Positions 8,915-17,107 of a DNA stretch of 59,469 nucleotides are shown here, piece by piece (position 1 is the first letter of the stretch; each line of letters opens with the position of its first letter). A model generated the notes under the pieces. That model had not been told where the DNA came from and did not search any database. It saw only the letters and a list, made by a program, of their open reading frames with translations. This DNA comes from Streptomyces corallincola (GTDB lineage Bacteria; Actinomycetota; Actinomycetes; Streptomycetales; Streptomycetaceae). The stretch lies in assembly GCF_019104725.1 (NCBI RefSeq), contig NZ_JAHRXF010000040.1, forward strand, positions 1 to 59,469. Reading direction: 5' to 3'. Position numbers and translations under genes: made by a program.

Positions 8915-10098
8915 GCGGCGACACCCCCGAGTCCACGACCGGCACCCCGGACCTTCCCGAGGCGTCCGGCCCGGCACGTGCCAAGGACACCCCTGCCGTC
9001 CGGGACACCCTCCCCGTCCGCGCCGAGCTGCGCGGCAAGTCCCCGTACGGCGCGCCCCAGTTGGACGTGCCGGTCCGGCTGAACACCAACGAGAACCCCT
9101 ACCCGCTGCCCGAGGCGCTGGTCGAGCGGATCGCGGAGCGCGTCCGGGAGGCCGCGCGCGGCCTCAACCGCTACCCCGACCGGGACGCCGTCGCCCTCCG
9201 CACCGAGCTGGCGAAGTACCTCACCCGCACCGGCGGCCACCCGGTCGCGCCGGAGAACGTCTGGGCGGCCAACGGCTCCAACGAGGTCATCCAGCAGCTC
9301 CTCCAGACCTTCGGCGGCCCCGGCCGCAGCGCCATCGGCTTCGAGCCGTCGTACTCCATGCACGCGCTCATCGCGCGCGGCACCGGCACGGACTGGATCT
9401 CCGGGCCGCGCGAGCCGGACTTCACCATCGACCTCGCCGCCGCCCGGCGCGCCATCGCCGAGCACCGGCCCGACGTCGTCTTCCTCACCACCCCCAACAA
9501 CCCCACCGGCAACGCCCTCCCCGCGAGCACCGTCCGCGCGCTGTACGACGCGGCGCAGGCGGCGAAGCCGTCGATGGTCGTCCTGGACGAGGCGTACGTC
9601 GAGTTCAGCCACGGCGACTCCCTGCTGCCGCTGCTCGACGGCCGCCCCCATCTGGTGGTCTCCCGGACCATGTCCAAGGCGTTCGGCGCCGCCGGGCTCC
9701 GCCTCGGCTACCTCGCCGCGCACCCCGCCGTGGTGGACGCCGTACAGCTCGTACGACTGCCGTACCACCTGTCCGCCGTCACCCAGGCGACCGCGCTGGC
9801 CGCCCTGGAGCACACCGGCACCCTGCTCGGCTACGTCGAGCAGCTCAAGGCCGAACGCGACCGGCTGGTCGCGGAACTGCGCGCCACCGGGTACGAGGTC
9901 ACCGCCTCCGACGCGAACTTCGTGCAGTTCGGGCGCTTCGAGGACGCCCACGACGCCTGGCGCCGCATCCTGGACCGGGGCGTCCTGGTCCGCGACAACG
10001 GCGTACCGGGGTGGCTCAGGGTCACCGCCGGGACCCCCGAAGAGAACGACGCGTTCCTCGACGCGGTCCGTGAAGTGAAGAAGGAGCTGTCAGCATGA
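8911..10098 (+). CDS. hisC: Histidinol-phosphate aminotransferase
   Basis: PLP-dependent transamination of imidazole-acetol phosphate with glutamate to histidinol phosphate. 395 residues from GTG 8911, which overlaps the hisD stop (GTGA). Visible fold-type I aminotransferase features are LNTNENPYPLP, TPNNPTGN, LDEAYVEF and the Schiff-base lysine in SRTMSKAFGAAGLRLGY. The N-terminus carries a ~40-residue Pro/Thr/Ala-rich stretch before the domain, a common Streptomyces extension. The stop overlaps the hisB ATG (ATGA). Confidence 0.98.
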   Translation: MSGDTPESTTGTPDLPEASGPARAKDTPAVRDTLPVRAELRGKSPYGAPQLDVPVRLNTNENPYPLPEALVERIAERVREAARGLNRYPDRDAVALRTELAKYLTRTGGHPVAPENVWAANGSNEVIQQLLQTFGGPGRSAIGFEPSYSMHALIARGTGTDWISGPREPDFTIDLAAARRAIAEHRPDVVFLTTPNNPTGNALPASTVRALYDAAQAAKPSMVVLDEAYVEFSHGDSLLPLLDGRPHLVVSRTMSKAFGAAGLRLGYLAAHPAVVDAVQLVRLPYHLSAVTQATALAALEHTGTLLGYVEQLKAERDRLVAELRATGYEVTASDANFVQFGRFEDAHDAWRRILDRGVLVRDNGVPGWLRVTAGTPEENDAFLDAVREVKKELSA

Positions 10099-10688
10099 GC
10101 CGCGCAGGGCGCGTGGAGCGCACCACCAAGGAGACCTCGGTCCTCGTCGAGATCGACCTCGACGGCACCGGCCGCACCGACATCGCCACCGGCGTCGGGT
10201 TCTACGACCACATGCTCGACCAGCTCGGCCGCCACGGTCTGTTCGACCTGACCGTCAAGACCGACGGCGACCTGCACATCGACACCCACCACACCATCGA
10301 GGACACCGCCCTCGCGCTCGGCGCCGCCTTCAAGCAGGCGCTCGGCGACAAGGTGGGCATCTACCGGTTCGGCAACTGCACCGTCCCGCTGGACGAGTCC
10401 CTCGCCCAGGTCACCGTGGACCTCTCCGGCCGCCCCTACCTGGTGCACACCGAGCCGGAGAACATGGCGCCGATGATCGGCGAGTACGACACCACGATGA
10501 CCCGGCACATCCTGGAGTCCTTCGTCGCCCAGGCACAGATCGCGCTGCACGTCCACGTGCCGTACGGGCGCAACGCCCACCACATCGTGGAATGCCAGTT
10601 CAAGGCGCTCGCCCGCGCGCTGCGCTACGCCTCCGAGCGCGATCCGCGCGCGGCCGGCATCCTCCCCTCGACGAAGGGCGCGCTGTAA
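10095..10688 (+). CDS. hisB: Imidazoleglycerol-phosphate dehydratase (monofunctional)
   Basis: Dehydrates imidazole-glycerol phosphate to imidazole-acetol phosphate, using manganese. 197 residues, the length of the stand-alone IGPD enzyme without the fused phosphatase of E. coli HisB. The metal-binding motifs are clear: HHTIEDTALALG in the first half and its pseudo-repeat HHIVECQFKALARALR near the C-terminus. The ATG at 10095 overlaps the hisC stop. The histidinol-phosphate phosphatase must be encoded elsewhere. Confidence 0.98.
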   Translation: MSRAGRVERTTKETSVLVEIDLDGTGRTDIATGVGFYDHMLDQLGRHGLFDLTVKTDGDLHIDTHHTIEDTALALGAAFKQALGDKVGIYRFGNCTVPLDESLAQVTVDLSGRPYLVHTEPENMAPMIGEYDTTMTRHILESFVAQAQIALHVHVPYGRNAHHIVECQFKALARALRYASERDPRAAGILPSTKGAL

Positions 10689-10690
10689 GC

Positions 10691-10855
10691 ATGACCGGTC
10701 TCTCGACCCTTTTGATCGTCGTCGGCCTCTTCCTGGTCGGCGGCATCGTCTCCTTCGTGAAGCAGAAGATGCCGGCCAGCCTGATCGTGCTGCTCTCCCT
10801 CGGGGCGGGGCTGTGCCTGGTGGCCGGTGTGATGCGGCTGCAGGTGTGGAATTGA
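10691..10855 (+). CDS. Small two-helix membrane protein between hisB and hisH
   Basis: 54 residues: MTGLSTLLIVVGLFLVGGIV, a short basic turn (SFVKQKMPAS), then LIVLLSLGAGLCLVAGVMRL. This predicts two membrane-spanning helices with a cytoplasmic or periplasmic hairpin turn. It starts two bases after the hisB stop and its end overlaps the hisH start by about ten bases, so translation is coupled on both sides. I recognise no family function. Conservation at this position in other Streptomyces is my recollection and should be checked. Confidence 0.8.
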   Translation: MTGLSTLLIVVGLFLVGGIVSFVKQKMPASLIVLLSLGAGLCLVAGVMRLQVWN

Positions 10856-11490
10856 CCGCCAGGAAGGTCGTCGTCCTCGACTACGGCTTCGGGAACGTCC
10901 GCTCCGCCGAGCGCGCCCTCGCGCGGGTGGGCGCGGACGTGGAGATCACGTCCGACTTCGACCGCGCGATGAACGCCGACGGGCTGCTGGTGCCGGGTGT
11001 CGGCGCGTTCGCCGCCTGCATGGACGGGCTGCGCGCGGCGCGCGGTGACTGGGTGATCGACCGCAGGCTGTCCGGCGGACGTCCGGTGATGGGCATCTGC
11101 GTCGGTATGCAGGTCCTGTTCAGCCGGGGCATCGAGCACGGGGTGGAGGCCGAGGGCCTGGACGAGTGGCCCGGCACCGTCGGCCCGCTGCGCGCCGAGG
11201 TGGTGCCGCACATGGGCTGGAACACCGTGGAGGCTCCGGCGGACTCGGAGCTGTTCGCCGGGCTCGACGCCGACGCCCGGTACTACTTCGTGCACTCCTA
11301 CGCCGTCCACGACTGGACGCTGGAGACGCACAACCCCGTGATGCGGGCGCCGCGGGTCACCTGGTCCACGCACGGCGAGCGGTTCGTGGCCGCCGTGGAG
11401 AACGGCGCGCTGTGGGCCACCCAGTTCCACCCCGAGAAGTCCGGCGACGCCGGAGCCCAGCTGCTCACCAACTGGATCGGAACCCTGTAG
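10846..11490 (+). CDS. hisH: Imidazole glycerol phosphate synthase, glutamine amidotransferase subunit
   Basis: Class I glutaminase that feeds ammonia to HisF. 214 residues from GTG 10846 (TTG 10852 is an alternative). The triad is visible: nucleophile Cys85 in GICVGMQ, and His195/Glu197 in QFHPEKSG. The opening VVVLDYGFGNVRSAERAL is diagnostic. It overlaps the small membrane ORF and is followed three bases later by priA. It works as a heterodimer with the hisF product encoded 1.1 kb downstream. Confidence 0.96.
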   Translation: MELTARKVVVLDYGFGNVRSAERALARVGADVEITSDFDRAMNADGLLVPGVGAFAACMDGLRAARGDWVIDRRLSGGRPVMGICVGMQVLFSRGIEHGVEAEGLDEWPGTVGPLRAEVVPHMGWNTVEAPADSELFAGLDADARYYFVHSYAVHDWTLETHNPVMRAPRVTWSTHGERFVAAVENGALWATQFHPEKSGDAGAQLLTNWIGTL

Positions 11491-11493
11491 ACC

Positions 11494-12219
11494 ATGTCGA
11501 AGCTCGAACTCCTCCCCGCCGTCGATGTCCGGGACGGCCAGGCCGTCCGCCTCGTGCACGGCGAGTCCGGGACCGAGACGTCCTACGGCTCCCCGCTGGA
11601 GGCCGCCCTCGCCTGGCAGCGCGCCGGTGCCGAGTGGCTGCACCTGGTCGATCTGGACGCCGCGTTCGGCACCGGGGACAACCGTGAGCTGATCGCGCGG
11701 GTCGCCGGGGCGATGGACATCAAGGTCGAGCTGTCCGGCGGCATCCGGGACGATGCCACCCTCGCCGCCGCCCTCGCCACCGGCTGCACCCGCGTCAACC
11801 TCGGCACGGCCGCGCTGGAGTCCCCGGAGTGGGTCGCGCGGGTGGTGGCCGAGCACGGCGACAGGATCGCCGTCGGGCTGGACGTGCGCGGCACCACGCT
11901 GCGCGGGCGCGGCTGGACACGGGACGGCGGAGACCTCTACGAGACGCTGGAGCGGCTGAACAAGGAGGGCTGCGCGCGGTACGTCGTCACCGACATCGCC
12001 AAGGACGGCACCCTCCAGGGCCCCAACCTGGAGCTGCTGCGCACGGTCTGCGCGGCGACCGACCGGCCTGTGGTGGCCTCCGGCGGTGTCTCCTCGCTGG
12101 ACGACCTGCGCGCCGTCGCGGAACTGGTCCCGCTGGGTGTCGAGGGCTCGATCGTGGGCAAGGCCCTCTATGCGAAGGCATTCACCCTTGAAGAGGCTCT
12201 GGAGGCGGTGTCCCGGTGA
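11494..12219 (+). CDS. priA: Bifunctional ProFAR/phosphoribosylanthranilate isomerase PriA
   Basis: In Streptomyces and mycobacteria this single TIM-barrel isomerase performs both the HisA step and the TrpF step, and no trpF lies in the trp region here. 241 residues; Asp11 (LLPAVDVRDG) and Asp130 (VGLDVRGTTLRGRG) are at the positions expected for catalytic acids, with phosphate-binding segments ELSGGIRDD and VASGGVSSLDD. The loop containing GWTRDGGD resembles PriA more than strict HisA, though dual activity is inferred from family and context. Its stop overlaps the RidA-like gene (GTGA). Confidence 0.95.
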   Translation: MSKLELLPAVDVRDGQAVRLVHGESGTETSYGSPLEAALAWQRAGAEWLHLVDLDAAFGTGDNRELIARVAGAMDIKVELSGGIRDDATLAAALATGCTRVNLGTAALESPEWVARVVAEHGDRIAVGLDVRGTTLRGRGWTRDGGDLYETLERLNKEGCARYVVTDIAKDGTLQGPNLELLRTVCAATDRPVVASGGVSSLDDLRAVAELVPLGVEGSIVGKALYAKAFTLEEALEAVSR

Positions 12220-12611
12220 CCGAACTGCGACGAGTGACGTCCGGCGCGCCCTGGGAGGAGCGGTTCGGCTACTCCCGCGCGGTCGAGCTGCCCAACGGTC
12301 TGGTGCTGGTCTCCGGCACCACGTCCGTCTCGGACGGCGCGATCGTCGCGGGCGGCCCCTACGAGCAGACGGTCAACGCCTTCAAGGTGGCGCTGTCCGC
12401 CCTGGAGGAACTGGGACTCGCGCTGGACGATGTGGTCCGCACCCGTATGTACCTCACCCATGCGCGGGACGTGGAGGATGTGGGCCGGGCACACAAGGAT
12501 CTCTTCGACACGATCCGTCCCGCCTCCTCGCTGATCATCGTCTCCGGGTTCGTGGACCCGAGCCTGGTCGTCGAGGTCGAGGTGGAGGCGTACCGGAGGT
12601 CGTCCGCATGA
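12216..12611 (+). CDS. RidA/YjgF-family protein in the his operon
   Basis: 131 residues with the RidA fold pattern: LVLVSGTTSVSDGAIV, QTVNAFKVALSALEELGL and RTRMYLTHARD. RidA proteins hydrolyse reactive enamine/imine intermediates released by PLP enzymes. Whether this member has the deaminase arginine is uncertain; RTRMYLT is in the expected region. It overlaps priA upstream and hisF downstream by four bases each, so its expression is tied to histidine synthesis. The substrate is unknown. Confidence 0.9.
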   Translation: MTELRRVTSGAPWEERFGYSRAVELPNGLVLVSGTTSVSDGAIVAGGPYEQTVNAFKVALSALEELGLALDDVVRTRMYLTHARDVEDVGRAHKDLFDTIRPASSLIIVSGFVDPSLVVEVEVEAYRRSSA

Positions 12612-13363
12612 CACTCGCGGTACGGGTCATCCCCTGCCTGGACGTGGACGCCGGGCGGGTCGTCAAGGGCGTCAACTTCCAGAACCTGCGCGACGCGGGC
12701 GACCCCGTCGAGATGGCCAAGGTGTACGACGCGGAGGGCGCCGACGAGCTGACCTTCCTGGACATCACCGCCTCCTCCGGCGACCGGGAGACCACCTACG
12801 ACGTGGTGCGGCGCACCGCCGAACAGGTCTTCATCCCGCTCACCGTGGGCGGCGGCGTCCGCACCGCCGAGGACGTGGACAGGCTGCTGCGGGCGGGCGC
12901 CGACAAGGTGGGCGTCAACACCGCCGCCATCGCCCGCCCCGACCTCGTCCGCGAGATCGCGGAACGCTTCGGCCGCCAGGTGCTGGTCCTCTCCGTGGAC
13001 GCCCGGCGCACCCCGTCCGGCTCCTTCGAGGTCACCACGCACGGCGGACGCCGGGGCACCGGCATCGACGCCGTCGAGTGGGCCCACCGCGCCGCCGAAC
13101 TGGGCGCCGGTGAGATCCTGCTCAACTCGATGGACGCCGACGGCACCAAGGACGGCTACGACCTGGAGATGATCTCCGCCGTCCGCAAGCACGTCTCCGT
13201 CCCCGTCATCGCCTCCGGCGGTGCCGGCACTCCCGCCCACTTCCCCCCGGCCGTCGCCGCCGGCGCCGACGCCGTCCTCGCCGCCTCCGTCTTCCACTTC
13301 GGCGACCTCCGCATCACCGACGTGAAGAACACCCTCCGGGAGGCGGGGCATCCGGTGCGGTGA
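12608..13363 (+). CDS. hisF: Imidazole glycerol phosphate synthase, cyclase subunit
   Basis: Partner of HisH: it uses channelled ammonia to convert PRFAR to imidazole-glycerol phosphate plus AICAR. 251 residues with the typical start LAVRVIPCLDVDAGRVVKG (catalytic Asp12), the middle VLSVDARR segment and C-terminal VIASGGAGTPAHF. The ATG at 12608 overlaps the preceding stop (ATGA). Last his gene of this operon; a long hairpin (13389-13432) follows 25 bp after its stop and may terminate it. Confidence 0.98.
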   Translation: MTLAVRVIPCLDVDAGRVVKGVNFQNLRDAGDPVEMAKVYDAEGADELTFLDITASSGDRETTYDVVRRTAEQVFIPLTVGGGVRTAEDVDRLLRAGADKVGVNTAAIARPDLVREIAERFGRQVLVLSVDARRTPSGSFEVTTHGGRRGTGIDAVEWAHRAAELGAGEILLNSMDADGTKDGYDLEMISAVRKHVSVPVIASGGAGTPAHFPPAVAAGADAVLAASVFHFGDLRITDVKNTLREAGHPVR

Positions 13364-13388
13364 ACGCACCATGCCGGAAAGGCAGTTG

Positions 13389-13432
13389 GGAAAGGAAAGT
13401 TGCGCAAGGAATCTTGTGCAACTTTCCTTTCC
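13389..13432. promoter_or_regulatory. Large inverted repeat: terminator of hisF and/or operator of the ArsR-like gene
   Basis: Two 20-base arms (13389-13408 and 13413-13432) around a GAAT loop. They match fully apart from one G-T, which pairs as G-U in RNA, so the transcript forms an uninterrupted 20-bp stem. TTGTGC (13414-13419) inside the right arm, 17 bp from TAGCGT (13437-13442), resembles a promoter whose start would fall at the ATG 13449, giving a leaderless mRNA. The same element could terminate hisF and bind the regulator. Confidence 0.7.
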
Positions 13433-13448
13433 TTTCTAGCGTGGACGC

Positions 13449-14051
13449 ATGACCGACGAGAAGGACCGCCGGATCACCGACGTCCGCACCCTCAAGGCCC
13501 TCGCCCACCCCCTGCGGGCCGACCTGTACCGGCTGCTGCACGTCGAGCGGACGGCAACCGCCTCCCAGCTCGCCGACCACGTGGACGAAGCCGTCTCCCT
13601 GGTCAGCTACCACCTGCGCAAACTCGCCGAGCACGGGCTGATCACGGAGGCCGAGCCGCAGACCGGGGACGGGCGGGAGCGCTGGTGGCGGACCGCTTCG
13701 GAGGGCCTGCACATCCACGACTCCGACTTCAGGGGTGACCCCACCGGGGCCGCCGCCCACCTCGCCGCGAGCCGCCTGTTCCACGACCAGCGCGCCGACC
13801 GCTACCGGCGCTTCCTCGACGAACGCCCCGCATGGGGTCCCGAGTGGACCGCCGCGGCCGGCGACACCGAGTCCTGGATACGGCTCACCTCCGACGAACT
13901 CCGCGCGCTCCAGCGGGACATGGAGACTCTGATCCGGTCGTACGCCGAACGGGGCCGCGCCGCCGAGGCCGCGGACGACTCCGCCGGGCGGGAGCACGTC
14001 GCCGTGTTCACCTACAGCTTTCCCTTCCGGGTCGGCGAGGGGTCCGCGTGA
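13449..14051 (+). CDS. ArsR/helix-turn-helix domain transcriptional regulator
   Basis: 200 residues. An N-terminal winged HTH is clear: ALAHPLRADLYRLLH, TASQLADHVDEAVSLVSYHL and RKLAEHGLITEA, as in ArsR-like HTH_20 regulators. No metal-binding Cys motif is seen. The C-terminal ~110 residues are helical and charged and may sense a ligand or dimerise. There is no ribosome site before the ATG, consistent with leaderless translation. It overlaps the MFS gene by four bases, so it probably controls that exporter through the adjacent palindrome. Confidence 0.9.
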   Translation: MTDEKDRRITDVRTLKALAHPLRADLYRLLHVERTATASQLADHVDEAVSLVSYHLRKLAEHGLITEAEPQTGDGRERWWRTASEGLHIHDSDFRGDPTGAAAHLAASRLFHDQRADRYRRFLDERPAWGPEWTAAAGDTESWIRLTSDELRALQRDMETLIRSYAERGRAAEAADDSAGREHVAVFTYSFPFRVGEGSA

Positions 14052-15355
14052 CCGCCCCGACGGACAGCCGGGACAGCGGAGGCGGCCAGAACGGTCAGAA
14101 CAGCCGGGACGGCCGGGTCGCTCTGCTCGACGCCGCACCCGAACGCCCCGCCCACCGGGACCCGAACGTCCTGCGCTGGCTCGGTGCCTACACCTCGTCC
14201 GTACTCGGTGACAACGTCTACTACATCGCCCTGTCCTGGGCCGCCGTACGGGCCGGGACGCCCGCCCAGGCCGGAATCGTCATGACCGTCGGCGCGCTGC
14301 CCCGCGCGGTGCTGATGCTGGGCGGGGGAGTGGTCGCGGACCGCTTGGGGCCGCGCCGGGTCGTCATCGGCAGCGACGCCGTGCGCTGCGCTGTCGTGCT
14401 CGCCGTCGCCGCGGTGCTGTTCCTGACCGGCCCCCGGCTGTGGACGCTCGCGCTGCTCGCCCTGGTCTTCGGCACCGTGGACGCGGTGTTCCTGCCCGCT
14501 GTGGGGGCGCTCCCGGCCCGGATCACCGGCCGGACCCAGCTCGGCCGGGTGCACGGGATGCGCGGGGTGGCCAACCGCTGCGCCGGTGTGGTCGGCGCAC
14601 CGCTCGGCGGCTTCGCCGTGGCGGCCGGTGGTGCCTCCGCCGCGTTCACCGTCGCCGGGCTGCTCATCGCCGTGTCCGCCCCCCTGCTCGTCTCACTTCG
14701 GATGCGCGCGCTGTCCGGCGAGGACACCGCCGCCGAGAGGGCTGCCACGCCCTGGCAGGACCTGCGCGCCGGGCTGCGGCACATCCGGCGGCACCGGGTG
14801 CTGGGCCCGCTGATGCTCGCCGTCGCACTCGGCGACCTGGGCTTCGTCGGCCCGCTCAACGTCGGCCTCGCCCTGCTCGCCGACCGGCGGGGCTGGGGCG
14901 CCGAGGGCATGGGCTGGGTCCTCGCCGGGTTCGGCGCCGGAGCCGGGCTCGCCTCGCTGCTGCTCGCCGTACGGGGACGGGTGCCGCGCGCCGGACTGGT
15001 GACCGGTGCCACGGTCATCGGCGGATCGGTCGCCATCGCCGCACTGGCGCTCGTACCCGGTCTCGCCGCGGCCGTCGCGGTGGCCTTGGCCGTCGGGCTG
15101 CTCGCCGGACTCAGCGGCGCCCTCTGCGGGGCGCTCCTTCAGACCCAGACCGCCCCCGCCTATCTGGGACGGGTCACCGCCGTCTCCAGTCTCGTCAGCC
15201 TCGGACTCGCGCCGCTGAGCATGCCGTTCACGGCGGGCGCCGCCGACGCCTGGGGTCTCGGGCCGGTCTTCGCCGTCAGTGCCGCTGTCTGCGCCCTCGG
15301 CGGGGTGGTGGTTCTGGTGGCGCCGGGGCTGCGCCGGGCCGAACTGCCCGGCTGA
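14048..15355 (+). CDS. Major facilitator superfamily transporter
   Basis: 435 residues from GTG 14048, overlapping the regulator stop (GTGA). After a hydrophilic Gln/Ser/Asp start, about twelve hydrophobic segments are seen, with the MFS-like loop GGGVVADRLGPRRVVIGSD after the second or third helix and a central charged loop (~225-250). The regulator-exporter pairing suggests an inducible efflux pump of the proton-antiport type. The substrate is not predictable. Confidence 0.9.
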   Translation: MTAPTDSRDSGGGQNGQNSRDGRVALLDAAPERPAHRDPNVLRWLGAYTSSVLGDNVYYIALSWAAVRAGTPAQAGIVMTVGALPRAVLMLGGGVVADRLGPRRVVIGSDAVRCAVVLAVAAVLFLTGPRLWTLALLALVFGTVDAVFLPAVGALPARITGRTQLGRVHGMRGVANRCAGVVGAPLGGFAVAAGGASAAFTVAGLLIAVSAPLLVSLRMRALSGEDTAAERAATPWQDLRAGLRHIRRHRVLGPLMLAVALGDLGFVGPLNVGLALLADRRGWGAEGMGWVLAGFGAGAGLASLLLAVRGRVPRAGLVTGATVIGGSVAIAALALVPGLAAAVAVALAVGLLAGLSGALCGALLQTQTAPAYLGRVTAVSSLVSLGLAPLSMPFTAGAADAWGLGPVFAVSAAVCALGGVVVLVAPGLRRAELPG

Positions 15356-15440
15356 GCACGGCACGTCGAATGCTACGAGCCGTGCGGGCCCCGGTGGTCC
15401 GAACGGCCGGGCGGGCCGGGAAGGGCACCGGCGCGCCCGG

Positions 15441-15839
15441 TCACCGCTTCGGCTGGATCAGCTGGATCAGGTTGCCCACCGTGTCGTCCAGGACGGCGGC
15501 GAGGACGGGGCCCTGGGGCTGGGGTGGGTGGGTGAAGTGGACGCCGAGGGTGGTGAGGCGGGTGTGTTCGGCGTGCAGGTCGTCCACGGAGAAGACGATG
15601 CAGGGGAGACCGGCGTCGTAGAGGGAGGTGCGGTAGGGCTCGGCGATGGGGCCGTCGCCGGGTTCCAGGAGGAGCTGGAGATCCGCCTGGGCGCCCTCGG
15701 GGGCGCCGACCGTGACGAACGGGTGGGGGCCGCCCACGTCCATCCGGACCCTGGTCTCGAACCCCAGGACTTCGGTGTAGAAGGTGTGGGCGCGCTCTAT
15801 GTCGTCCACGAACACACTGGTCATCGCCACCTTGATCAT
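15441..15839 (-). CDS. VOC family (glyoxalase/bleomycin-resistance-like) protein
   Basis: 132 residues beginning MIKVAMTSVFVDDIERAHTF, followed by YTEVLGFETR and FVTVGAPEG, the paired beta-alpha-beta-beta-beta modules of the vicinal oxygen chelate fold. The family includes glyoxalases, dioxygenases and antibiotic-binding proteins; nothing here fixes the activity. It is 13 bp downstream of the TIGR03085-like gene on the same strand and probably cotranscribed. It converges on the MFS gene. Confidence 0.88.
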   Translation of the reverse strand: MIKVAMTSVFVDDIERAHTFYTEVLGFETRVRMDVGGPHPFVTVGAPEGAQADLQLLLEPGDGPIAEPYRTSLYDAGLPCIVFSVDDLHAEHTRLTTLGVHFTHPPQPQGPVLAAVLDDTVGNLIQLIQPKR

Positions 15840-15852
15840 CGCGGCCCCGCGC

Positions 15853-16488
15853 TCAGAAGCCGAGCTTCTTGGTGTCGCGCAGGGAGGTGATCGCGGGCTC
15901 GTCGCCGTCCACGTCCACCGTGGCCGCGTCCTGTCGGCCGAAGGCGAACATCAGCAGCTCCGAGGGCTCACCGGTCACCGTCACCACCGGCGCGCCCTTG
16001 TGCGCGACCACCGTCTGCCCGTCCGGGCGGCGCAGCACCAGCCCCGTCGGTACGCCCCGGCCCAGCAGCCGGGCCGAACGCTCCAGGCGGGACCACAGGG
16101 CCTCCTGGAACACCGGGTCCAGCTCACGCCGTGTCCAGTCCGGCTGGGCCCGGCGCACGTCCTCGGCGTGGACGTAGAACTCCACGGTGTTCGCGGCCTC
16201 GTCCACCTGCTTGAGCTGGAAGGGTGAGAAGCGGGGCGGGCCGGTCCTGATCAGCTGGAGCAGCTCGGTGTACGGCTTGTCGGCGTACTCCGCCGTCACG
16301 CGTTCCAGACGCGCGGCGAGCGGCTTGATCATGGCGCCCCCGGCGGCGTCCGGGCGGCGTTCGCGGACCACCACGTGCGCCGCGAGATCGCGGGTGTTCC
16401 ACCCCGCGCAGAGGGTCGGGGCCTCGGGGCCCGCGGTCTCCAGGAGGTCGGCGAGCAGGAGCCGTTCACGCTGGGCGAAGGTTGACAT
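15853..16488 (-). CDS. TIGR03085-like (DinB/maleylpyruvate-isomerase N-domain) protein
   Basis: 211 residues. The pattern LLLADLLETAGPEAPTLCAG, WNTRDLAAHVVVRERRPDA and VEFYVHAEDVRRAQP is that of actinobacterial mycothiol-dependent-type four-helix proteins (TIGR03085), with His residues placed to bind a metal. Enzymatic activity has not been assigned to this subgroup as far as I know. The ATG at 16488 is clear. First gene of a two-gene minus unit with the VOC protein. Confidence 0.85.
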   Translation of the reverse strand: MSTFAQRERLLLADLLETAGPEAPTLCAGWNTRDLAAHVVVRERRPDAAGGAMIKPLAARLERVTAEYADKPYTELLQLIRTGPPRFSPFQLKQVDEAANTVEFYVHAEDVRRAQPDWTRRELDPVFQEALWSRLERSARLLGRGVPTGLVLRRPDGQTVVAHKGAPVVTVTGEPSELLMFAFGRQDAATVDVDGDEPAITSLRDTKKLGF

Positions 16489-16548
16489 ACCGCCAGCCTA
16501 GGGCCTGACCCCCGGCCCCGGCCCGCCGTGTGCCGCCGCCGTGCCGCT

Positions 16549-16620
16549 CGTGTGCCCGTGTGCCCGCTGCCCGTGTGCCCGCACGCCGCCGTGCCCGTAC
16601 GCCCGTGATCCCCTGGGCCG
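16549..16620. repeat. Low-complexity GTGTGCCC-type repeats
   Basis: Several imperfect copies of CGTGTGCCC and related GTGCCCG units in the 215-bp gap between the divergent TIGR03085-like gene and hisI. This looks like simple-sequence expansion; no regulator site is recognised within it. Confidence 0.6.
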
Positions 16621-16703
16621 GTGTGCCCGTCCGGTCCGATTGTCGGGTCCGGCCTGTGGACAACGTGCCGACGCCGTCGCCGGTGCGCGGCACAATGGCT
16701 CCC

Positions 16704-17096
16704 ATGACCAGCACGCCCCCGCCCAGCAGCCTCGATCCCGGGATCGCCGCCCGCCTCAAGCGCGGTGCCGACGGCCTCGTACCCGCCGTCGCCCAGCAGT
16801 ACGACACCGGTGAGGTGCTGATGCTGGGCTGGATGGACGACGAGGCGCTGCACCGCACCCTCACCACCGGACGCTGCACCTACTGGTCGCGCAGCCGCCG
16901 GGAGTACTGGGTGAAGGGCGACACCTCCGGCCACGTCCAGCACGTGAAGTCCGTCGCGCTGGACTGCGACGGCGACACCGTGCTGGTCCGGGTGGACCAG
17001 ACCGGCGCCGCCTGCCACACCGGGGACCGCACCTGTTTCGACGCCGACGTGCTGCTGACGGACGCCGGTTCCGGCGCCCCGGCCGCGGATCAGTAG
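16704..17096 (+). CDS. hisI: Phosphoribosyl-AMP cyclohydrolase
   Basis: Third step of histidine synthesis: opens the purine ring of PR-AMP, zinc-dependent. 130 residues, a monofunctional HisI without the HisE domain. Family motifs are MLGWMDDEALHRTL, the CTYWSRSRREYWVKGDTSG block, DCDGDT and the zinc-ligand region ACHTGDRTCF. ATGs at 16695 and 16704 are possible; I prefer 16704, as CACAAT (16691-16696) looks like a -10 placing transcription at that ATG (leaderless). trpE follows 11 bp later. Confidence 0.96.
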   Translation: MTSTPPPSSLDPGIAARLKRGADGLVPAVAQQYDTGEVLMLGWMDDEALHRTLTTGRCTYWSRSRREYWVKGDTSGHVQHVKSVALDCDGDTVLVRVDQTGAACHTGDRTCFDADVLLTDAGSGAPAADQ

Positions 17097-17107
17097 GGTC
17101 GGCCGAC

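Noticed and set aside
15356..15385. Inverted repeat between the MFS and VOC genes
   Set aside because: Seven-base arms with a 16-base loop; too weak to call a terminator.
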